A DNA stretch of 64,000 nt from CAZDRX01 sp964508225 (GTDB taxonomy: Bacteria; Patescibacteriota; Gracilibacteria; Peribacterales; Peribacteraceae), in assembly GCA_964508225.1 (NCBI GenBank), contig CAZDRX010000008.1:1-64000 (forward strand), given 5' to 3'. A program made the position numbers and the translations under genes. Below the pieces are notes generated by a model. That model worked only from the letters and a program-made list of their open reading frames with translations, had not been told where the DNA came from and made no database searches. Below, one piece after another: positions 1-8,983 of this stretch (positions within the stretch are counted from its first letter, which is position 1; each line of letters starts with the position of its first letter).

Positions 1-612
1 CCACAGCACGTTCCTCGTGCCGAGCTCATCGGCGAGTGCCTGCTCGATCTGCTTCCTATTCATGTGGGGGTTTCTGTCGGGGGAGAGGAGGCAGCTCTCG
101 GTCGTGAGGATGGTTCCTGTGCCGTTCACGTCGATCGAGCCGCCTTCGAGAACGATGCCGGTGTCGAATCTGCGGTACTGCTCGAGCGGGAGCTTGTCCG
201 CGACGTCGTTGCCCTTCAGCAGCGCGTCGTACTTGTTGCCGTACGCGTTGTAGATCCACTTCGTGAAGGCCACCTCGTGCTTCGGCATGTCTCTCGTGAC
301 GAAGATCGGGCCGTAGTCGCGGATCCAGATGTCGCCGGTCTCGACGAGATGCATCCGGAGCCGCTTCAGATCGGCCTTCGAGGCGCTGATCTTCGCGAGT
401 GCGCGGGTCTTCACCGCTTCATCCGGCACGAGGAGTTCCACCGTCTCGTGCTGCGTCAGGATCTCGATCATCTCCGTGAAGGCCTTCTCGGCGCCGTCGA
501 TGTGGCCTTCCCACGTCTCCGCGAGGTTGTACGGCCATGCGAGCCACACGGCGCTCTGCGGCGCCCACTCCGCGGGCATGCGGAAACCTTCGGTCGCGGG
601 CTTGTTCGTCAT
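1..612 (-). CDS. aguA: Agmatine deiminase, C-terminus cut off by window edge
   Basis: Agmatine deiminase (agmatine iminohydrolase, guanidino-group-modifying family) converts agmatine to N-carbamoylputrescine and ammonia. The first 204 residues are visible: MPAEWAPQSAVWLAWP near the N-terminus, then GDIWIRDYGPIFV and EGGSIDVNG, all family hallmarks. The catalytic cysteine lies in the missing C-terminal part. The ATG at 612 overlaps the stop of the upstream aguB gene as ATGA, so the two are probably translationally coupled. It is the last visible gene of a five-gene leftward polyamine operon starting with asd. Family assignment is firm; intactness cannot be judged. Confidence 0.93.
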   Translation of the reverse strand, partial: MTNKPATEGFRMPAEWAPQSAVWLAWPYNLAETWEGHIDGAEKAFTEMIEILTQHETVELLVPDEAVKTRALAKISASKADLKRLRMHLVETGDIWIRDYGPIFVTRDMPKHEVAFTKWIYNAYGNKYDALLKGNDVADKLPLEQYRRFDTGIVLEGGSIDVNGTGTILTTESCLLSPDRNPHMNRKQIEQALADELGTRNVLW

Positions 613-1481
613 ACGTTCTTGGTGAGATCGCCGTAGAGATCAGGTCGGCGTTCGGCTAAAAATCTCCAGGACTCCTGCACCTTCTTCGGAAGCGAGAAGT
701 CCACGTCCGCGAGGAGTACCTGTTCGGTGTCATCGCCCTGCACGAGGACGGCCGCGAGCGGACTGCTCACGAATGATCCGCCGAAGAAGTGTGTCCTTCC
801 TTCGTCACCCACACGGTTCACGGCTGCCACGTACACGTTGTTGCTGGCACTGTGTCCTACCTGTGCCGCCCGCCACATCTGCTCCCAGTCTTCGGGCACG
901 TCCGGATCAGCTCTCTCCGCGTCCGGCGTCATGCCGATAGCCGTCGGGTACACGATCAGATCCGCACCCTTCAGTGCCGCGATGCGCGCAAACTCGGGGA
1001 ACCACTGGTCGTAGCAGATCCCGACGGCAATTCTGCCGTACGGTGTCTCGTGCACCTTGATCACCTCATTGCCGCTGCCGAAGTAATCCTGCTCGTAGAA
1101 GCCCGGATCATGCGGGATGTGGCCTTTGCGGTAGCTCCCGAGCATCGCCCCGTCCGGACCGAAGAGGCAGGAGGTGTTGTACCGTTTGCCGTCCGCGAGT
1201 TCGTAGATGGAGCCGCCGATGAGGACGATCTTGAGTCTCTTCGCGAGGGCAGAGAGTGCGTCGCTGATCGGCCCTGGGATTGCTTCAGCCATCGTCAGGG
1301 CCTTTGTGTCCTTCGGCACGATGCAGAAGTACGGACCTGCGAAGAGTTCCGGAAGGATCACGATCTTTGCGCCCTTCTTCACCGCTTCCTCCGTCATGGC
1401 AGAAGCCTTCTTCAGATTCATGTCCTTGTCGCCTGACATGGACATCTGGACGAGGCCGATGCGGACGCTCTTGGAAGACAT
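609..1481 (-). CDS. aguB: N-carbamoylputrescine amidase
   Basis: Nitrilase-superfamily amidohydrolase of 290 residues that hydrolyses N-carbamoylputrescine to putrescine, CO2 and ammonia. The Glu-Lys-Cys triad is visible: Glu in ILPELFAGPYF, Lys in YRKGHIPHD and Cys in GICYDQWFPE. The start at 1481 (MSSKSVRIGLVQM) fits the usual family N-terminus; an upstream in-frame extension to 1583 has non-coding character. The stop overlaps the aguA start by four bases, and the gene sits 34 bp after nspC. Adjacency to agmatine deiminase makes N-carbamoylputrescine the likely substrate rather than another carbamoyl compound. Confidence 0.93.
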   Translation of the reverse strand: MSSKSVRIGLVQMSMSGDKDMNLKKASAMTEEAVKKGAKIVILPELFAGPYFCIVPKDTKALTMAEAIPGPISDALSALAKRLKIVLIGGSIYELADGKRYNTSCLFGPDGAMLGSYRKGHIPHDPGFYEQDYFGSGNEVIKVHETPYGRIAVGICYDQWFPEFARIAALKGADLIVYPTAIGMTPDAERADPDVPEDWEQMWRAAQVGHSASNNVYVAAVNRVGDEGRTHFFGGSFVSSPLAAVLVQGDDTEQVLLADVDFSLPKKVQESWRFLAERRPDLYGDLTKNV

Positions 1482-1515
1482 AGGAGACGTCCGTACGGTA
1501 CCAAACAAGAATTCT

Positions 1516-2715
1516 TCAGGACAGCCTTTCCTTGAACGTCTCGTAACCGAATTCCTTCCGGTGCACCACGTTGTTCTTCGCATCCATCACGAGAATGTCG
1601 GGGAGCCGCACGCCGTTGAACGTCGTGTTCTTCACCGTCGTGTAGATCGCCATGTTCTGGAACACGAGGCGGTCGCCGGCTTTCAGCGCACGATCGAACG
1701 AATAACTGCCGATGAAATCGCCCGAGAGACACGTGATGCCGCCCAGTTTGTACGTGAATTTCTTCTCACCCGGTTTGCCCGCACCGATCACCGACGGTCT
1801 GTAGGGCATCCCGAGGACATCGGGCATGTGCGCCTCTGCCGTCGTATCCAGCATCGCGATCAAGCCGTCGTTCTCGATGATATCGAGCACGGTTCCCACG
1901 AGCACGCCCGCATTCAGTCCCACGGCTTCACCCGGTTCGAGGATCACGTTCGTGGCGTACTTCTTCTGGAACTCGCTGACGAGGCGGATGAGCTTCGCCG
2001 TGTCGTAGCCCTTGCGCGTGATGTGGTGTCCGCCGCCGAAGTTGATCCACTTCTTTCCGTTCAGATACTTGCCGAACTTCTTCTCCACGTTTGCGAGCGC
2101 CTCTTCCAGATCCTCCGCGCTCTGTTCGCACAGTGCGTGGAAGTGGAGACCGTCGGCCGCTTCCAGAATGCCCGGGTGCTTCTCGCACTCGCTGAGCGTC
2201 GCACCCATGCGTGAACCCCTCGCGCAGGGGTTATACAGGTCGTTCCCTGCTCCTGCGGACTCGGGATTGATCCGGATGCCGCACTCGATCTTCGGGTTCG
2301 CCTTCCGCACTGTCTCACGGTGCTTCTCCCACTGGGTGGGGGAGTTGAAGACGATGTGGTCGGCGTAGAGCACCTGCTCCGCGATATCGCGGTCGCTGAA
2401 GACGGGGGCGTAGCTATGTACTTGCTTCCCGAACTCCTCACGTCCGAGGCGCGCCTCGTTTACGGAACTGGCGCAGACCCCGTCCAGATACTTCTTCACG
2501 AGCGGAAACGTTTTCCATGTCGCGTATCCCTTCAGCGCGAGGAGGATTGTGCAGCCTGCCTTCTTCTTTACGCCTTCGAGGATCTTCAGATTCTCCTCGA
2601 GCGCACCTTCGTGGATCACGTACGCCGGAGTCACGATGTTTGCATAGTCGAGGGCCGCGAAGAACGGTTCGCGGTCACGCTCCCAGGATGGCTCGAAGAC
2701 GTCACCTTTGCTCAT
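1516..2715 (-). CDS. nspC: Carboxynorspermidine/carboxyspermidine decarboxylase
   Basis: PLP-dependent fold III decarboxylase of 399 residues that removes CO2 from carboxynorspermidine or carboxyspermidine, giving norspermidine or spermidine. The PLP lysine is in LLALKGYATW, with HFHALCEQ and the phosphate-binding GGGHHITRKGYD, which separate this family from diaminopimelate decarboxylase. Its ATG overlaps the stop of the upstream carboxynorspermidine dehydrogenase as ATGA. Since the locus makes putrescine through AguA/AguB, the physiological product is inferred to be spermidine. Confidence 0.92.
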   Translation of the reverse strand: MSKGDVFEPSWERDREPFFAALDYANIVTPAYVIHEGALEENLKILEGVKKKAGCTILLALKGYATWKTFPLVKKYLDGVCASSVNEARLGREEFGKQVHSYAPVFSDRDIAEQVLYADHIVFNSPTQWEKHRETVRKANPKIECGIRINPESAGAGNDLYNPCARGSRMGATLSECEKHPGILEAADGLHFHALCEQSAEDLEEALANVEKKFGKYLNGKKWINFGGGHHITRKGYDTAKLIRLVSEFQKKYATNVILEPGEAVGLNAGVLVGTVLDIIENDGLIAMLDTTAEAHMPDVLGMPYRPSVIGAGKPGEKKFTYKLGGITCLSGDFIGSYSFDRALKAGDRLVFQNMAIYTTVKNTTFNGVRLPDILVMDAKNNVVHRKEFGYETFKERLS

Positions 2716-3944
2716 GCTGTCAGGTTAGCGGGCAGCGGACGGCTGTCCACCACCTTGAACGGCAGACCGTTCTTGGACACGACGCTCAGGAACGGCTCCG
2801 GATCGAGCTCTTCCATGTTGAGCACGCCCTTGCCCGTCCAGATGCCCTTCATCACCATCATGGCCGCGGACATGGCCGGCACGCCCGTGGTGTAGGAGAT
2901 CGCCTGCGATCCCACTTCCTTGAAGCACTCGGCGTGGTCGCACACGTTGTAGATGTACTTCGTGAACTCCTTGCCGCTCTTCTTGCCCGTAATCACGCAG
3001 CCGATGTTCGTCTTGCCCGTGTACTTGGTGGCGAGCGAAGCCGGATTCGGGAGGAGTGCCTTCAGGAATTTGATCGGGACGATCTTCTTGCCGTCGTACT
3101 CCACCTCGTCGATGCGCGTGATGCCGATGTTCTGCATGACGCGGAGGTGCGTGATGTAATTCTGGGAGAACGTCATCCAGAAGCGGATGCGCTTCAGTCC
3201 CGGGAGGTTCTTCGCGAGCGATTCCAGCTCCTCGTGGTAGAGGAGGTAGCTGTCCTTCGGACCGATCTGGGGATAGTCGAAGTCGAAGTGGACGCTCGTC
3301 GGATCGAGGATCGCCGGAGTCTTCACCCACTTGCCGCTCTTCCAGTGACGGACGACCTGCGTCACCTCACGGATGTTGATCTCGGGGTTGAAGTTCGTCG
3401 CGAAGGCTTTGCCGTGGTTGCCTGCGTTCGCGTCGAGGATGTCGACTTCGCTCACGGTGTCGAAGTATTTCTTGAGGATGTACGCGCAGTACGCGTTCGT
3501 CACACCGGGATCGAAGCCGGCACCGAGCACGGCCAGAATGCCCGCATCCTTGTACTTCTTGCGGTACGCCCACTGCCAGCTGTACTCGAATTCGGCCTTG
3601 TCGAGGGGCTCGTAGTTCGCGGTGTCGATGTAGTGCGTCTTCGTGGCGAGGCACGCGTCCATGATCGAGAGATCCTGATACGGGAGAGCCAGGTTCAGCA
3701 CGAGGTACGGCTTCGTCTTCCTGATGAGCGCGATGACCTCCTTCGGTTTGTCAGCGTCCACGGCGTGCGTCTGGATCGAGACACCCCAGCGCTTCTTGAT
3801 GTCTTTCTTGATCGCATCGGGTTTGGCGAGACTGCGTGATGCGAGGTGGATCTTCGTGAAGACGTCGCTGTTCATGGCGCACTTGTGTGTCGCGACGGAA
3901 CCGACGCCGCCGGCTCCGATGATGAGGATGGTTCCCTTGGTCAT
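2712..3944 (-). CDS. Carboxynorspermidine/carboxyspermidine synthase (saccharopine dehydrogenase family)
   Basis: Saccharopine-dehydrogenase-like reductase of 410 residues. In the known pathway this enzyme condenses aspartate semialdehyde with putrescine (or diaminopropane) and reduces the Schiff base with NADPH. The N-terminal Rossmann motif is LIIGAGGVGSVATHKC, and FDPGVTNAYCAY and DANAGNHGKAF are typical. The start at 3944 is chosen because it precedes the Rossmann strand and overlaps the asd stop as ATGA; the longer reading to 4277 is out-of-frame asd sequence. Placement between asd and nspC gives the function high confidence, although lysine-pathway saccharopine dehydrogenases share the fold. 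Confidence 0.92.
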   Translation of the reverse strand: MTKGTILIIGAGGVGSVATHKCAMNSDVFTKIHLASRSLAKPDAIKKDIKKRWGVSIQTHAVDADKPKEVIALIRKTKPYLVLNLALPYQDLSIMDACLATKTHYIDTANYEPLDKAEFEYSWQWAYRKKYKDAGILAVLGAGFDPGVTNAYCAYILKKYFDTVSEVDILDANAGNHGKAFATNFNPEINIREVTQVVRHWKSGKWVKTPAILDPTSVHFDFDYPQIGPKDSYLLYHEELESLAKNLPGLKRIRFWMTFSQNYITHLRVMQNIGITRIDEVEYDGKKIVPIKFLKALLPNPASLATKYTGKTNIGCVITGKKSGKEFTKYIYNVCDHAECFKEVGSQAISYTTGVPAMSAAMMVMKGIWTGKGVLNMEELDPEPFLSVVSKNGLPFKVVDSRPLPANLTA

Positions 3945-5041
3945 AGAGGGGGAGAAAATGAGAGGAAAGATTTTGCCTTGAGGAGTTCTGCGATGAGAAT
4001 ACCGCCGCCCGCCGCTCCGCGCACGGTGTTGTGTGATAAGCCCACGAACTTCCACTGGAAGAGCGGGTCTTCGCGCAGGCGTCCGACGGACACGGTCATT
4101 CCTTTGTCCTTGTCGCAGTCGAGGCGGGGCTGGGGGCGGTCTTTCTCCTCCATCACCGTGATTGCCTTCAGCGGGGCGGACGGCAGTTCCAGCTCCTGCG
4201 GGACGCCTTTGAAGCTCCTCCACGTCTTGAGGATCTCCGCTTCGGTCGGCTTCTTCTCGCACTCGAACGACACGCATGCGAGATGACCGTCGATCGTCGG
4301 TACGCGGTTGCAGTGCGCGGAGATGACGATGGAATCGTCGTGCACGATTTTCGTTCCCTTAATGGTGCCGAAGATCTTGCGCGGCTCCATCTCGGACTTC
4401 TCCTCCTCTCCCTTGATGAGCGGCACGACGTTACTGAGAATGTCGAACGACGCGACACCCGGATGTCCGGCGCCCGAGATCGCCTGCAGTGTGGTCACGA
4501 AGATCCGCTTCAGCGTGAATGTCTCATGGAGGGCGGCGAGCGGCGCGGTGTAGCTCTGGATCGAACAGTTGGGTTTCACGACGATAAATCCCTTGTCCCA
4601 GCCGCGGTTCTTCCTCTGGATCGCGATCATATCGAGGTGCTGCGGGTTCACCTCGGGGATGATCATGGGGACATCCGGTGTCATGCGGTGCGTGGAGGCA
4701 TTCGATACGACAGGAATGCCCGCGGCGGCGTACTGCTCCTCCCACTCCTTCGCGATCTCGGAGTCGAGGGCGGAGAAGACGAAGTCACAGTGCTTCTGCA
4801 CCGCGGCGAGGTCGTCGACCGTGTGGAGGACAAGCTTCCCGACACTCTCCGGCATCGCGGCCGCGAGGTGCCAGCGGCCTGCCACAGCCTCCTTGTACGT
4901 CTTTCCTGCGGACGACGGGCTTGCCACGAGGTGCGTGACTTGGAACCACGGATGACCTTGCAGCAGCGTGATGTACTGCTGACCGACCATGCCGGTTGCG
5001 CCGAGAATGCCGACGCGGACTTTGTCCGGAGGATTCTTCAT
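3941..5041 (-). CDS. asd: Aspartate-semialdehyde dehydrogenase
   Basis: Reduces aspartyl phosphate to L-aspartate 4-semialdehyde with NADPH (366 residues). Visible features are the Rossmann motif GILGATGMVGQQY, the catalytic cysteine in VKPNCSIQSY and the substrate loop AISGAGHPGV; the pattern resembles the archaeal/fungal-type enzyme. The start at 5041 (MKNPPDKV) is preferred over 5059. A TATTCT box lies six bases before this ATG on the minus strand, so the message may be leaderless. It heads the leftward polyamine operon and is divergent from lysC, its metabolic supplier. Confidence 0.93.
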   Translation of the reverse strand: MKNPPDKVRVGILGATGMVGQQYITLLQGHPWFQVTHLVASPSSAGKTYKEAVAGRWHLAAAMPESVGKLVLHTVDDLAAVQKHCDFVFSALDSEIAKEWEEQYAAAGIPVVSNASTHRMTPDVPMIIPEVNPQHLDMIAIQRKNRGWDKGFIVVKPNCSIQSYTAPLAALHETFTLKRIFVTTLQAISGAGHPGVASFDILSNVVPLIKGEEEKSEMEPRKIFGTIKGTKIVHDDSIVISAHCNRVPTIDGHLACVSFECEKKPTEAEILKTWRSFKGVPQELELPSAPLKAITVMEEKDRPQPRLDCDKDKGMTVSVGRLREDPLFQWKFVGLSHNTVRGAAGGGILIAELLKAKSFLSFSPPL

Positions 5042-5114
5042 GCGAAAAGAATACAGCAATCATTCTGTGACGCCACATTTTTTGGGGCTTGCATCTCAGG
5101 CGTCACGCGGCAGA
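5042..5114. promoter_or_regulatory. Divergent asd/lysC intergenic promoter region
   Basis: This 73-bp gap separates the two divergent halves of the polyamine island. On the minus strand TATTCT at about 5048-5053 sits directly before the asd ATG. For lysC I see no convincing -10, only an A/T run followed by TTGCAT. No clear inverted repeat operator is visible. Confidence 0.4.
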
Positions 5115-6455
5115 ATGTGCATGATGATCGTCATGAAATTCGGAGGCACGTCGGTCGGGAACGCGAAAGCGATCCGGGAAGTCGCCGCGATCGTGAAGGC
5201 GCGAGTGAAGCTCCGGCCCGTCGTCGTCGTCTCCGCCGTGTCCGGCATCACCGATACGCTCATCCGTCTCGCGAAGGCTTCGGCTGAAGGAAAAGGTGCG
5301 GATATCCTCGAAAGCATCCGCGGACGTCACAGCGATCTCCTTGCGGATATGAAGCTTTCGCCGTCACTCCTCGCCGACGAGCTTGGCGAGCTGGAGAAGC
5401 TGGCGGTTTCCGTACGCAGGGGCAAGACGAAGCTCACGAAGAAGACGATGGATCTCTTCCAGTCGTTCGGCGAACGGATGTCTTCGGTGATCGTGTCTGC
5501 GGAATTGAGGAAGAGCGGAGTTCCGTCCAAAGCATTCGCCGCGTACGACCTCGGGATGATCACGAATGACGACTTCGGCGATGCCGAGCCGCTTCCCTCC
5601 TCGTTCGCGCTCCTGAAGAAGAAGGTGAACGCACTCAAGGTGGTGCCGGTCGTCACCGGATTCATCGGCAAGACGAAGAAAGGGGAGATCACGACGCTCG
5701 GACGCGGAGGCTCGGATTACACCGCCGCGATCCTCGGTGCCGCGCTCAAGGCCGATGCGATCCAGATCTGGAAAGAGGTAGACGGATTCCTGACGACCGA
5801 TCCGCGCATCGTGCCGGGAGCGAAGGTCGTCCACGAACTCGCATTCGAGGAGGCGTGCGAACTCGCGTACTTCGGCGCCAAGGTGCTCCACCCCAAGACG
5901 ATCCTCCCCGCGATGGAAGCAGGCGTTCCCGTGCAGATCCTGAATACCTTCAAGCCCGACGGCAGGGGTACCACGATCGTGAGCAGCTTCCGGGAGCGTC
6001 ACGGCAAGAGCCACACGGTGGAGGCGTTCTCACGCAAGAAGGGGATCACGATCGTGCATGTCCGTTCGCCCGAGTTCTTCGACGGCAGCGGTCTCATGGC
6101 GAAACTCTTCCAGACCTTCGAGAGGCACAGGACGAGTATCGACCTCATCGCGACATCGGTCGTCAGCGTCTCACTCACCATCGATAACGAGGATTACCTC
6201 ACGGCACTCGTGCAGGATCTGAGAACGCTCGGTGAGGTGCAGGTGGTACGCGGCAAGGCCATCCTCTGCATGGTGGGTGGCAGTATCAACGCCGCGGGTG
6301 TCGCCGGAAAGGTCTTCACGACGCTCGGCGAGCACAGGATTCCGGTCGAGATGATCTCGCAGGCGGCGTCGGGCGTGAGCATGACGTTCGTCGTCGACGA
6401 AAACGACAACGAGCGCGCGCTGAACATTCTGCACGAGACGTTCATCGGGAAATAA
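5115..6455 (+). CDS. lysC: Aspartate kinase
   Basis: Phosphorylates L-aspartate to 4-aspartyl phosphate (446 residues from 5115). The amino-acid-kinase signature MKFGGTSVGNAKAI opens the protein, the nucleotide-binding GRGGSDYTAAILG lies mid-way, and the last 130 residues form a tandem ACT regulatory region (SVVSVSLTIDNEDY). Several clustered ATGs (5115, 5121, 5124, 5133) compete as start. No dapA, dapB or threonine genes are in the window, while asd and the aspartate-semialdehyde-using polyamine genes are adjacent. The enzyme is therefore inferred to feed spermidine synthesis here. Confidence 0.93.
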   Translation: MCMMIVMKFGGTSVGNAKAIREVAAIVKARVKLRPVVVVSAVSGITDTLIRLAKASAEGKGADILESIRGRHSDLLADMKLSPSLLADELGELEKLAVSVRRGKTKLTKKTMDLFQSFGERMSSVIVSAELRKSGVPSKAFAAYDLGMITNDDFGDAEPLPSSFALLKKKVNALKVVPVVTGFIGKTKKGEITTLGRGGSDYTAAILGAALKADAIQIWKEVDGFLTTDPRIVPGAKVVHELAFEEACELAYFGAKVLHPKTILPAMEAGVPVQILNTFKPDGRGTTIVSSFRERHGKSHTVEAFSRKKGITIVHVRSPEFFDGSGLMAKLFQTFERHRTSIDLIATSVVSVSLTIDNEDYLTALVQDLRTLGEVQVVRGKAILCMVGGSINAAGVAGKVFTTLGEHRIPVEMISQAASGVSMTFVVDENDNERALNILHETFIGK

Positions 6456-6477
6456 TTCTCCGGAGGCAGAATTCTTC

Positions 6478-6505
6478 TTTACACAGAGAGCAGCGTGACT
6501 ATAAT
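6478..6505 (+). promoter_or_regulatory. Promoter of the DapDC-fold decarboxylase
   Basis: TTTACA (6478-6483), a 16-bp spacer and a perfect TATAAT (6500-6505), 26 bp before the ATG. It gives the decarboxylase a promoter independent of lysC, whose stop lies just upstream. Confidence 0.75.
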
Positions 6506-6531
6506 CACGTTCTGTTCGCAAAAAATCCTCC

Positions 6532-8076
6532 ATGTCCAAACGCCCTTCGGGCTCCTACAAGTTCAAGCAGGTACGACCGCACAAGGTCAGCTCCCGCTAT
6601 ATGCGTCCGCGCTGGGAACGCTTCGTGCATCAGGACAGCCAGGGCATGATGCTCATCGAGAACGTGCCGGTCGACAAGATCATCGAGAAGTACGGAACGC
6701 CTCTGTACGTCCTTTGCGAGAGCGAGATCCGTTCCCGGCTGCGCCGTTTCAAGAAGGTCTTCGGTACCGACATCGCGCTGCAGTACGCCGTGAAGTGCAA
6801 CAGCAACCTGCAGGTGCTCCGCATGGCGCGCGAGGAAGGCTTCGAGCTCGATTGTTCGTCCGTGGGTGAGCTCATTCTCGGGCTTCTCGCAGACTTCAAA
6901 CCGCGCCAGCTCACGTTCACGAACCTCTTCAAGACCGAACAGGATATCCACTTCGCGATCAAGATCGGCGTGCAGTCCATCACGGCCGACTCCATCGAGG
7001 AGATCGAGCACATCGCGCGTACGGCCAAGAAGCTGCGGAAGCACATCGATACCGTCATCCGCGTGAACCCGATGATCTCGCTCGGGTCGTACACGACCAA
7101 GGGCAACAAGTACGGTATCCCGATCAAGTACGTGGAGCGCGCCATCGATCTCGCATGCAGGAGCCCCTACGTCGACTTCAAGGGTTTTCACTTCATGGGC
7201 GGTTACGTCTACAACCCGCGTGTCTTCAAGATGGCGGCACGTGTCTTCGCCAAACTCATCAGGAGCTGTCTCGACAAAGGCATCCGTGTGAAGAGCCTCT
7301 CTCTCGGCGGCGGATTCCCGGCGGCTATCGGTGAAGAGGAAGCTTTTCCGATCGAGAGGATGAGGGATTTCCCGAAGTACTTCCAGAATCTCATGAACCG
7401 TTACGGCATTCCGCCGCTCCAGCTCATCTTCGAGCCGGGTAAGAGCATTGTGCTCAATGCGGGTATCGGTCTCATGAAGGTCATCAGCAAGAAGCGCCTC
7501 GGCTTGAACAGCCGCATGGTCATCGCTGACGGCAGTTCCTACAACTTCATCCCCGACGCGCTCATCCAGCCGAACGTCCATTACGACATCCTGCCTGCGT
7601 CCAAGATGAACGAGCGTCGCATCCACACCGTCACGATCGCGGGCAACACGTGTGACTGCTGGGACCTGATCCGCAAGAACATCGACATGCCGAAGCTCCG
7701 CGCAGGCGATCTCCTCGCCGCCATGGACGTGGGGGCGTATGCGCAGGTGATGTCCAGCAACTTCAACACCATCCGCCGTCCGGGCATGATTCTCCTCTCC
7801 GACGACGGCAATGCCCGCATGATCCGTCGTCGCGACCGTTACAGTGAAATGTTCGCACCCGAGCTCGACGTGCTCAAGATGGCTGGACCGGACGAACTCG
7901 AAAAATATCACAATATGTATCGCGTCAACATCGACAAGATCTGGAAGGACAAACAGAAGAAGGACAAGAACGGCAAGAACGGGAACGCAGCCAAATCGCT
8001 CACGAAACTCACGGTGTACAAGATGCTCGAGAAGCAGGTCAGCGACAAAAACGACAAGTCCGAGCGCCAGAAGTAG
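6532..8076 (+). CDS. DapDC-fold PLP decarboxylase, possibly arginine/ornithine decarboxylase
   Basis: Fold III PLP decarboxylase of 514 residues, longer than typical LysA (about 420) because of a basic N-terminal extension and a Lys-rich tail. Visible motifs are the PLP lysine in QYAVKCNSN, SLGGGFPAA, FEPGKSIVLNAG and TIAGNTCDCWDLI. LysA enzymes normally carry EPGR and CESxD; here these read EPGK and CDxxD, the latter as in ornithine decarboxylases. With aguA/aguB nearby needing agmatine and no other lysine genes visible, L-arginine decarboxylation is a reasonable guess. Diaminopimelate decarboxylase remains possible. No Shine-Dalgarno precedes the ATG. Confidence 0.75.
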   Translation: MSKRPSGSYKFKQVRPHKVSSRYMRPRWERFVHQDSQGMMLIENVPVDKIIEKYGTPLYVLCESEIRSRLRRFKKVFGTDIALQYAVKCNSNLQVLRMAREEGFELDCSSVGELILGLLADFKPRQLTFTNLFKTEQDIHFAIKIGVQSITADSIEEIEHIARTAKKLRKHIDTVIRVNPMISLGSYTTKGNKYGIPIKYVERAIDLACRSPYVDFKGFHFMGGYVYNPRVFKMAARVFAKLIRSCLDKGIRVKSLSLGGGFPAAIGEEEAFPIERMRDFPKYFQNLMNRYGIPPLQLIFEPGKSIVLNAGIGLMKVISKKRLGLNSRMVIADGSSYNFIPDALIQPNVHYDILPASKMNERRIHTVTIAGNTCDCWDLIRKNIDMPKLRAGDLLAAMDVGAYAQVMSSNFNTIRRPGMILLSDDGNARMIRRRDRYSEMFAPELDVLKMAGPDELEKYHNMYRVNIDKIWKDKQKKDKNGKNGNAAKSLTKLTVYKMLEKQVSDKNDKSERQK

Positions 8077-8188
8077 GCACTTCACCGTCATCACGATTGC
8101 GGCTTCAGGAGGTCTCTTTTGCGTCGAGCGTCACTTCGGTTTCCTCTTTGATATCCCTCGAAGCTGTGCGGACGACAATAGTGTCACT

Positions 8189-8983
8189 ATGGAACGCATG
8201 CACAGCACACCATCGGCTGAGACCGGCAGCGGCAAGGATCTCGCGGACACGCTCTACCAGTCCGAACTGAAAACTGCGAAGACCGTGGGAGACGTCCGGC
8301 AGAAACTCGGCGCGCTCGTCGACAAAGTCGGCAGTGACGGAGAAGCCGGCAAGCGCATGACGGAGATCCGCGCGTCCGTCGACAAGGCAGCGGAGGGCGG
8401 AGCGCACGACAACGTGCAGCTCGAGGATCAGGTGGGCGGCAGCGACTCTGTGCTCGGCATGAACAAGCTCGGCACGAAGGAGTCGCTCATGCGCCGCGAC
8501 CAGCTGAATCCCGAGCAGGTGGTGCAGCAGACCCGATTCACGGCAGACACACTGCTGCATGAGAACAGCGACGAGGTCGGTCACGCAGGACAGGATGCCA
8601 AGGCCGCAGCCACGATCACGATCATCGATGAAGAGGGTGTGCACGACGCGACGACGATGTTCGAGGGAGACGTGGTGGAGGGGGTCGCGGGCAAACTCGG
8701 TCAGCGTCGCGAAGGCCTTCCGGCCAAGACGTACATCGAGGGCGCGGATGCCGTCAGCAGGATCGGTCGAGAGACCGTCAGGAGCTACACCGCGAAGGGC
8801 GGTGCGAACGTCGGCAACCATCTGCAGACCGAAGTCTGGCGCAGGAATCAGGGCATCGAGATCGGCGAGATGCTGCGTCAGGGAGCGGCCGTGGGCATGA
8901 CGGAAGCACAGGTCTACAAAGCCGCCCGTGAGCTCGGCAAGCTGCCGAATGCATCGGAGCAGCCCGCAGCGCTCGCTGCTTAG
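8189..8983 (+). CDS. Hypothetical helical protein
   Basis: A 264-residue acidic, mostly helical protein with no signal peptide or membrane segment. I do not recognise the family. The middle contains HENSDEVGHAGQDAK and a stretch with beta character (TITIIDEEGV), and the C-terminus is again helical. Codon use matches the neighbours. ATGs at 8189 and 8198 both fit; the first is used. The gene converges on folE and their stop codons overlap. The 112 bp between the decarboxylase and this start contain no obvious terminator. Confidence 0.7.
   Translation: MERMHSTPSAETGSGKDLADTLYQSELKTAKTVGDVRQKLGALVDKVGSDGEAGKRMTEIRASVDKAAEGGAHDNVQLEDQVGGSDSVLGMNKLGTKESLMRRDQLNPEQVVQQTRFTADTLLHENSDEVGHAGQDAKAAATITIIDEEGVHDATTMFEGDVVEGVAGKLGQRREGLPAKTYIEGADAVSRIGRETVRSYTAKGGANVGNHLQTEVWRRNQGIEIGEMLRQGAAVGMTEAQVYKAARELGKLPNASEQPAALAA

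Noticed and set aside
64..636. Plus-strand open frames across the aguA/aguB region
   Set aside because: They mirror minus-strand genes with strong motifs; composition is Arg/Val-rich shadow sequence typical of G+C-rich DNA.
2517..3839. 440-codon plus-strand frame opposite the carboxynorspermidine synthase
   Set aside because: Complement of a well-supported gene; no domain motifs and no promoter.
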